A stretch of DNA of 64,000 nt from NCBI RefSeq assembly GCF_026242055.1, contig NZ_JAPJDL010000011.1:186001-250000 (forward strand), written 5' to 3'. How positions within the stretch are numbered: the first letter of the stretch is position 1; each line of letters starts with the position of its first letter. The position numbers and the translations under genes were made by a program. This document shows, in pieces, positions 59,230 through 64,000 of the stretch. Below the pieces are notes generated by a model. That model did no database searches. It worked only from the letters and a program-made list of their open reading frames with translations, and was not told the DNA's origin. The DNA is from Lentzea sp. NEAU-D7 (GTDB lineage Bacteria; Actinomycetota; Actinomycetes; Mycobacteriales; Pseudonocardiaceae).

Positions 59230-60484
59230 TCCTGTCTCCTGTCAGGCTGGTCCGGCTGGTCTCGTGCAGCGTCACCGTGCAGATGACGGTGAGCAGGCAG
59301 AACGCCGCGAGGATGAACGGGATCGCGCCCGTGCCGGAGGACTTCTGCACCTGCGCGAAGAGCAACGGCGCGAGCCCCGCGCCCAGACCCGCCAGCTGGT
59401 AGCCGAGCGAGGCGCCGGTGTACCGGCTGCCGGTGTTGAACAGCTCGCTGTAGAGCGCGGCCAGCGGCCCGTACATCATCGGGTGGATCACGGCCTGGCC
59501 GAGCACGAGCGCGATGACGATGAACCCGTTGTCCACCATGGGGAACAGCACGAACCCGAACGCCGCCATCAGCACGGCGCCGACGAGCACGACGGGCCGG
59601 CGCCCGACCCTGTCGGACATCGCCGACCAGCCGATGATGCCGATCACCGCGAGCGCCGAGGACAGAGTCAGCGCGTTGAGGATCATCTGCCTGCTGTTGC
59701 CCGCCTGCACGCCGTACGCCAGGACGAACGTCGTCAGGGTCGACTGCGCGACGAACGCCGAGAGGCCGACGCCCACGCCCAGCGCCAGCGTGCGCGGGTG
59801 GTTGCGCAGCACGTCGAGCAACGGCATGGAGCCCGGCTTGCGCTCGGCCTGGAAGACCGGCGTCTCCTCGACCTTCATCCGCACGAACAGGCCGATGCCC
59901 AGCAGCACCACGCTCAGCAGGAACGGCACCCGCCAGCCCCAGTCGAGGAACGCCTGCTCGCCGACCAGCGCGGCGGTGCCGGTCAGCGCGGCCGTCGACA
60001 GCACCATGCCGCACGGCGCGCCGGCGTTGGTGAAGCTCGCCCACAGCCCGCGCCGGGAGGTGGCGTGCTCGGCCGACATGAGCACGGCGCCGCCCCACTC
60101 GCCGCCGACGGAGATGCCCTGCACGACCCGCAGCAGGACCAGTCCGGCCGGCGCGAGCCAGCCGACCTGGGCGTAGGTGGGCAGCAGGCCGATCAGGAAG
60201 CTCGCCACGCCCATCAGGCTCATGGTCAGCACGAGCATCTTCTTGCGCCCCAGCAGGTCCCCGTAGTGTCCGAAGAGGATTCCGCCGAGCGGCCGGGCGA
60301 GGTAGCCGGTGGCGAACGTGCCGAAGCTCGCGATCGTGCCGACCAGCGGGTCCAGCGAGGAGAAGAAGACCTTGTTGAACACGACCGCGGAGGCCGTGGC
60401 GTAGAGCAGGAAGTCGTAGTACTCGATCACACTGCCGAGAAAGCTCGACCCGACTGCACGGCGTAACTGCGTTGTTGGCGCCAT
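59168..60484 (-). CDS. MFS metabolite:H+ symporter (MHS family)
   Basis: 438 residues, 12 predicted membrane helices, with MHS signatures GSVIEYYDFLLYA, RPLGGILFGHYGDLLGRKK and GEWGGAVLMSAEH. Close relatives take up shikimate, proline/betaine or aromatic acids. In this operon it most likely imports the aromatic acid substrate (CouT position). Confidence 0.93.
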   Translation of the reverse strand: MAPTTQLRRAVGSSFLGSVIEYYDFLLYATASAVVFNKVFFSSLDPLVGTIASFGTFATGYLARPLGGILFGHYGDLLGRKKMLVLTMSLMGVASFLIGLLPTYAQVGWLAPAGLVLLRVVQGISVGGEWGGAVLMSAEHATSRRGLWASFTNAGAPCGMVLSTAALTGTAALVGEQAFLDWGWRVPFLLSVVLLGIGLFVRMKVEETPVFQAERKPGSMPLLDVLRNHPRTLALGVGVGLSAFVAQSTLTTFVLAYGVQAGNSRQMILNALTLSSALAVIGIIGWSAMSDRVGRRPVVLVGAVLMAAFGFVLFPMVDNGFIVIALVLGQAVIHPMMYGPLAALYSELFNTGSRYTGASLGYQLAGLGAGLAPLLFAQVQKSSGTGAIPFILAAFCLLTVICTVTLHETSRTSLTGDRNAQRGTGQLATPPSTHGAEA

Positions 60485-60493
60485 GGCTTCACC

Positions 60494-60952
60494 TCATGTG
60501 TAGTGGCGGTAGACGGCACGTGCGACGCAAGCGGGCTTCGCGGAGCCCTCGATCTCGACGGTGAAGTCGACGGTGAGCTGCACGCCGTCGCCCGGCACGT
60601 CCTCGACGGACGCGACCTGGCCGAGCAGCCGGATCTTGGCGCCGACCGGCACGGGCGCGGGGAACCGCACCTTGTCCAGCCCGTAGTTCAGGCTCATCCG
60701 CACGCCCGAGACGTCGAGCAGCTCGCTCATCAGCGGGATGAGCAGCGCCAGCGTCAGGTAGCCGTGTGCGATCGTGCCGCCGAACGGGCCGGAGGCGGCG
60801 CGTTCCGGGTCGACGTGGATCCACTGGTGGTCGTCGGTGGCGGTGGCGAACGTGTCGACGCGGCTCTGGTCGATCTGCAGCCAGTCGGTGTGGCCGAGGC
60901 TCTGCCCCGCCAGGGCCCTGAGTTCTGCGATTCCTTGGACGGAGATGGTCAC
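60494..60952 (-). CDS. MaoC family (R)-hydratase (CouM position)
   Basis: 152 residues. Hot-dog fold with the hydratase-2 signature ATDDHQWIHVDPERAASGPFGGTIAHGYLTL (given here as DDHQWIHVDPERA and FGGTIAHGYLTL), whose Asp and His act on the enoyl-CoA. In the cou pathway the MaoC enzyme hydrates p-coumaroyl-CoA. The GTG start overlaps the amidohydrolase stop (GTGA). Confidence 0.92.
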   Translation of the reverse strand: MTISVQGIAELRALAGQSLGHTDWLQIDQSRVDTFATATDDHQWIHVDPERAASGPFGGTIAHGYLTLALLIPLMSELLDVSGVRMSLNYGLDKVRFPAPVPVGAKIRLLGQVASVEDVPGDGVQLTVDFTVEIEGSAKPACVARAVYRHYT

Positions 60953-61839
60953 GCGTCCTCCTTCACGAGTCCGAGCAGACGGGCGGCGTTGTGCTTGAGG
61001 ATCTTGGGACGGACCTCGTCGGAGATGTCCAGCTTCGCGAAGTCGGCCAGCCAGCGGTCGGGGGTGATGACGGGGTGGTCCGACCCGAACAGGACCTTGT
61101 CCTGCAGCAGGGTGTTGGCGTAGCGGACGAGCTGCGGCGGGAAGTACTTCGGCGACCAGCCGGACAGGTCGATGTGCACGAACGGCTTGTGCGTGGCCAC
61201 CGCGAGCGCCTCGTCCTGCCACGGGAACGACGGGTGCGCGAGCACGATCCGCAGGTGCGGGAAGTCCACGGCGACGTCGTCCACGAGCATCGGGTTGGAG
61301 TGCTTGAGCCTGATGCCACCGCCGCCGGGCACGCCGGCGCCGATACCGGTCTGTCCGCTGTGGAACAGCGCGGGCACGCCGAGCTCCTCGATCACCTCGT
61401 ACAGCGGGTACGCCATCCGGTCGTCCGGCGAGAAGTCCTGGAGGCTCGGGTGGAACTTGAAGCCCCGCACGCCGTGCTCCTCGACGAGCCTGCGCGCCTC
61501 GCGGACGGCCGTGCGGCCCTTCCAGGGGTCGACGCTCGCGAACGGGATCAGCACGTCGGCGTGTTCGGCGCAGGACGCGGCGATCTCCTCGTTGGAGATG
61601 CGCGGGTGGCCGGTGGCGTGCTCCGCGTCGACGGTGAAGATGACCGCGGCCATCTTCCGCTCGCGGTAGATCTCGGCCGTCTCGGCGATGGTCGGCTGGC
61701 GGTGGGCGGCCTTGAAGTACTTCGCGGACGCCTCGACCAGCGCGGGACTGAGGGAGCTGTGGCCGTCGGCGGAGATCTCCGCGTGGGTGTGGACGTCGAT
61801 GGCGACGAGGCTGTCCACATCCATTCTGGGAACGTTCAT
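60949..61839 (-). CDS. Amidohydrolase family 2 hydrolase (CouO position)
   Basis: 296 residues, amidohydrolase-2 barrel. Metal motif VDVHTHAEI-like (IDVHTHAEI), VRGFKFHPSLQDFSPDD, LFHSGQTGIG, ILAHPSFPW-like segment and FGSDHPVITPDRW. Members cleave C-C bonds; in the cou pathway the homologue hydrolyses 4-hydroxyphenyl-beta-ketoacyl-CoA. ATG 61839 overlaps the SDR stop (ATGA). Confidence 0.9.
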   Translation of the reverse strand: MNVPRMDVDSLVAIDVHTHAEISADGHSSLSPALVEASAKYFKAAHRQPTIAETAEIYRERKMAAVIFTVDAEHATGHPRISNEEIAASCAEHADVLIPFASVDPWKGRTAVREARRLVEEHGVRGFKFHPSLQDFSPDDRMAYPLYEVIEELGVPALFHSGQTGIGAGVPGGGGIRLKHSNPMLVDDVAVDFPHLRIVLAHPSFPWQDEALAVATHKPFVHIDLSGWSPKYFPPQLVRYANTLLQDKVLFGSDHPVITPDRWLADFAKLDISDEVRPKILKHNAARLLGLVKEDA

Positions 61840-62714
61840 CGGGCCACCGGCTGCGGGATCCCGTAGGTCTCGGCCTCGAACTCGCCGAACCGCTCGGCGA
61901 TCGCGTCCGCCTGCCAGCCGCCGTCCGCGAACAGGACCTGCTTCTCGGCGGGGTGCGACCAGAGCGCGAGCCGGTCGCCGCCGATGCCGATCGCCTGTCC
62001 CGTCACGCCCTTCGCCGCGTCCGAGGCGAGGTAGACGATCAGTCCCGCGACGTCCTCGACGGTGCCGAGCCCCTCGTCGCGCCGCACCCACTCCGGCAGT
62101 GGCGCGCCGGTGCGTTCCGACTCCTCGATCAGCGGCGCGAACGCCGGGATCGTGCGGGTCATCTCGGTTGCGGCGACGGGGACGACCGCGTTGACGGCGA
62201 TGTCGGACCGCGCGAGCTCCAGCGCCCAGGTCCGCGCCATGGCGGCGATCCCGGCCTTGGCGGCGGCGTAGTTGGTCTGCCCGAAGTTGCCGCGCTGGCC
62301 GGCGGGCGACGAGACCAGCACGAGGCTGCCGCCCGTGCCCTGCTCCCGCATCCGCACGGCCGCGGCCCGGGCGCAGGTGAAGGTGCCGCGCAGGTGCACG
62401 TTGATCACGGCGTCGAAGTCGTCGTCGCTCATCTTCCACAGCACGCGGTCGCGCAGGATGCCCGCGTTGGTGACCAGCACGTCGAGCCGGCCGAACTCCT
62501 CGACGGCGGCGTCCACGAGCGACTGGGCGGTCTCGGCCGTCCCGACCGGAGCGACCACCGCGCGTCCGCCGATGCCCGCCGCGACCTCGTGGACGACCTC
62601 GTCCACGTCGTTGGCGACGACCCGGGCCCCGTTGCGCGCCAACGCTTCCGCGTACGCCCGGCCCAGCCCGCGACCGGCACCGGTGACGATCGCGACCTTT
62701 CCCGACAGCTCCAT
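61836..62714 (-). CDS. SDR family 3-hydroxyacyl-CoA dehydrogenase-like enzyme (CouN position)
   Basis: 292 residues. TGAGRGLGRAYAE cofactor motif, NAG, catalytic Ser in VSSPAG and YAAAK. The length and C-terminal extension (after VYLASDAAKGVTGQAIG) are as in MFE-2-like hydroxyacyl-CoA dehydrogenases. It would oxidise the beta-hydroxy-CoA made by the MaoC enzyme. First gene of the operon; divergent from the PaaX-type regulator. Confidence 0.92.
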   Translation of the reverse strand: MELSGKVAIVTGAGRGLGRAYAEALARNGARVVANDVDEVVHEVAAGIGGRAVVAPVGTAETAQSLVDAAVEEFGRLDVLVTNAGILRDRVLWKMSDDDFDAVINVHLRGTFTCARAAAVRMREQGTGGSLVLVSSPAGQRGNFGQTNYAAAKAGIAAMARTWALELARSDIAVNAVVPVAATEMTRTIPAFAPLIEESERTGAPLPEWVRRDEGLGTVEDVAGLIVYLASDAAKGVTGQAIGIGGDRLALWSHPAEKQVLFADGGWQADAIAERFGEFEAETYGIPQPVAR

Positions 62715-62805
62715 CAGGCGAGTCCTCTCCGTGGGGATCGCGACCCAAAGTAGGGCATATTCATGACGCTCGTCTAGATGCTGCCCAACATGTATCGTGA
62801 GCGGT

Positions 62806-63597
62806 GTGACGCCCCAGTCCCTGATGCTGAACTTCCTCGGCCTGTACGTGCTGGGCCGCGACATCGCGGTCTACTCGGGCAGCGTGATCGACGTCTTCGG
62901 GCGCGTGGACGTCTCGGAGGAGGCGGTGCGCTCCACGCTGACGCGCATGACGTCGCGCGGTCTGCTCGCCAAGCACCGCAACGGCCGCAAGGTCTACTTC
63001 GGACTCACCGCCCGCGCGACGGCGGTGCTGCAGGACGGCGAGCGCCGCATCTGGCAGCGCGGCGCGGTCAACCGGGACTGGGACGGCACCTGGACCCTGG
63101 TCGGCTTCTCGCTGCCGGAGGGTCGCCGGGGCGAACGACACGACCTGCGCTCACAGCTGCAGTGGGCGGGCTTCGGCCCGGTGCAGAACGGCCTGTGGAT
63201 CGCGCCCGGCGCCCGCGACGTGACCGAGCTGGTCGAGGGGCTGGCGGAGAACGTCACGGTCTTCACCGCCCAGCACGCCAAGCCGACCGAGGCGGCGGAC
63301 CTCGCGCGCCGCGCGTTCGACACGGCCGCCATCGCCGCCCGCTACCAGGACTTCCTGGCGAAGTGGCGCGAGCCGGACGCCTCGCTGCCGGACGACCTGG
63401 CCCGCCAGCTGGTGCTGCACGGCGACTGGCTCGACCTCGTGCGCCAGGACCCGCACCTGCCGGCCGAGCTGCTGGCGGGCGACTGGCCCGCGATCGAGGC
63501 GGAGCGGTTGTTCCAGTCGCTGGCCACCCGTTACACCGGGACGGCGACCCCGCTGGCGGCCGCCGCCATCGAGTCGATCGCGGTGCCGGCTGTCTAG
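62806..63597 (+). CDS. PaaX family transcriptional regulator
   Basis: 263 residues. PaaX-like N-terminal winged helix (MLNFLGLYVLGRDIAVYSGS to TLTRMTSRGLLAKHRNGRKVYFGLT, given in part), central PaaX domain (DGTWTLVGFSLPEGRRGERHDLR, WAGFGPVQNGLWIAP) and C-terminal domain. PaaX represses phenylacetate genes in response to phenylacetyl-CoA. Here it faces the cou-like operon and probably senses an aryl-CoA intermediate. I choose GTG 62806, 7 nt after TATCGT (62793-62798); GTG 62797 is also in frame. Confidence 0.9.
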   Translation: MTPQSLMLNFLGLYVLGRDIAVYSGSVIDVFGRVDVSEEAVRSTLTRMTSRGLLAKHRNGRKVYFGLTARATAVLQDGERRIWQRGAVNRDWDGTWTLVGFSLPEGRRGERHDLRSQLQWAGFGPVQNGLWIAPGARDVTELVEGLAENVTVFTAQHAKPTEAADLARRAFDTAAIAARYQDFLAKWREPDASLPDDLARQLVLHGDWLDLVRQDPHLPAELLAGDWPAIEAERLFQSLATRYTGTATPLAAAAIESIAVPAV

Positions 63598-63682
63598 GTC
63601 ACAGCGCTGACTGGACTGGGGCGCTGTCGAGTCATCATGAAGTGGGCACCCTCGGGAGAGGCTCACGCACGTCACCTGCGGA

Positions 63683-63713
63683 GCAGCACTCCACCAAATC
63701 GATGGAGTGCTGC
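63683..63713. terminator. Hairpin between convergent paaX-like and HPF genes
   Basis: GCAGCACTCCA (63683-63693) pairs perfectly with TGGAGTGCTGC (63703-63713) around a 9-nt AT-rich loop. It sits in the 199-bp gap between the two converging genes; the rest of the gap shows nothing else. Confidence 0.7.
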
Positions 63714-63796
63714 AAACGCTCTCTGCGCGGTGCGCCGAGCCGGTCCAGGGCGAGCCCGCGGAGGACGGTGTCCTCGAACTCGCCCTGTCGCCCGGA

Positions 63797-64000
63797 TCAG
63801 CTCCGAGGCTCGTCCTCGAGCGCGCCGACCAGTTCCGGGTCTTCCGGAGCGGGCATGTGCCGGATGCTGTCACTGCCCTTGTGGTCGTGGGCGCGGCTGT
63901 ACCGGGAATCCAGCACCCGTCCCAACTTGTGCGCCGCCCCGGCGTACGCGTCGTCCACGGTGGTCGCGTGGTGGGTGACCGCGACCGGCTGCTTGCCTCC
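63797..64000 (-). CDS. Ribosome hibernation factor HPF/RaiA family, C-terminal part (cut by window edge)
   Basis: The last 68 residues read GGKQPVAVTHHATTVDDAY, AGAAHKLGRVLDSRYSR and AHDHKGSDSIRHMPAPEDP up to EDEPRS-stop. The pattern of a short beta strand followed by DAYAGAAHKLGRVLDSRYSRAHDHKG resembles the C-terminal helix of actinobacterial HPF/RaiA-type proteins that hold ribosomes idle. The start lies beyond the window, so the domain composition upstream is unknown. Confidence 0.65.
   Translation of the reverse strand, partial: GGKQPVAVTHHATTVDDAYAGAAHKLGRVLDSRYSRAHDHKGSDSIRHMPAPEDPELVGALEDEPRS

Noticed and set aside
1-64000. tRNA, rRNA, CRISPR arrays, insertion sequences or prophage genes
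   Set aside because: Looked for and not seen; the only repeats are short operators, small tandem repeats and hairpins.

Overview
High-GC actinobacterial chromosome, packed with short intergenic gaps, ATGA/GTGA translational overlaps, frequent GTG starts, many two-component systems, large LAL/SARP-type regulators and secreted carbohydrate-active proteins. The gene content looks most like Pseudonocardiales (Lentzea, Saccharothrix, Actinosynnema or Amycolatopsis relatives); that placement is an inference from style. I saw no insertion sequence, phage gene, CRISPR array, tRNA or rRNA.

Layout. 1-1.3 kb: an amidohydrolase cut by the window edge and its IclR regulator, sharing a duplicated operator. 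1.4-6.2 kb: TerC under a yybP-ykoY-type manganese riboswitch, a divergent MerR regulator, and a CPBP protease/histidine kinase/response regulator operon. 6.3-8.4 kb: a methyltransferase and a secreted SGNH hydrolase. 8.4-13.9 kb: an ECF sigma factor operon with a membrane zinc-finger anti-sigma protein, two paralogous ABC ATPases and membrane partners; two matching ECF-type promoters (GAACC-N16-CGTCTA) lie before the sigma gene and before the second ATPase. 13.9-17.4 kb: a PucR-type regulator, a ferredoxin reductase and a fatty acid desaturase. 17.6-27 kb: a secreted CocE-like hydrolase, lgt, YceI and small dimeric barrel proteins, a LAL regulator, an enoyl-CoA hydratase, and a molybdo-oxidoreductase/flavin reductase/DUF6510/HAD operon.

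27.2-37.3 kb is a secreted polysaccharide-degradation locus (GH2, beta-helix protein, DUF1996 protein, CBM32 glycosidase) around one LacI regulator, with five GAGAGCGCTCTC-type operators. 37.3-39.1 kb is a small cassette around an astacin-like protease that lacks a signal peptide; its C-terminal domain recurs as a free-standing 85-residue protein. 39.3-47.6 kb holds GrpB, a VanZ/OmpR/HisKA operon, a kinase pair with one degenerate member, a lipoprotein and another two-component system. 47.7-51.0 kb is a four-gene membrane/periplasmic cluster with copper-like ligands. Its 10-TM protein carries two D-x3-H-x12/13-H motifs resembling the PmoC metal site of copper membrane monooxygenases; this is my leading candidate for an undescribed system. 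51.2-57.8 kb: ArfA-like OmpA/BON protein, sunset-domain protein, an Asp-nucleophile alpha/beta hydrolase, a SARP regulator, and an SDR/TetR pair with duplicated operators.

57.8-63.6 kb is an SDR - amidohydrolase - MaoC - MFS - acyl-CoA ligase operon. Its gene set matches the Rhodococcus p-hydroxycinnamate (cou) side-chain pathway, but it sits opposite a PaaX-type regulator. The window ends inside a ribosome hibernation (HPF/RaiA) gene. Many genes have a -10 box 6-7 nt before the start codon, so leaderless mRNAs seem common here.
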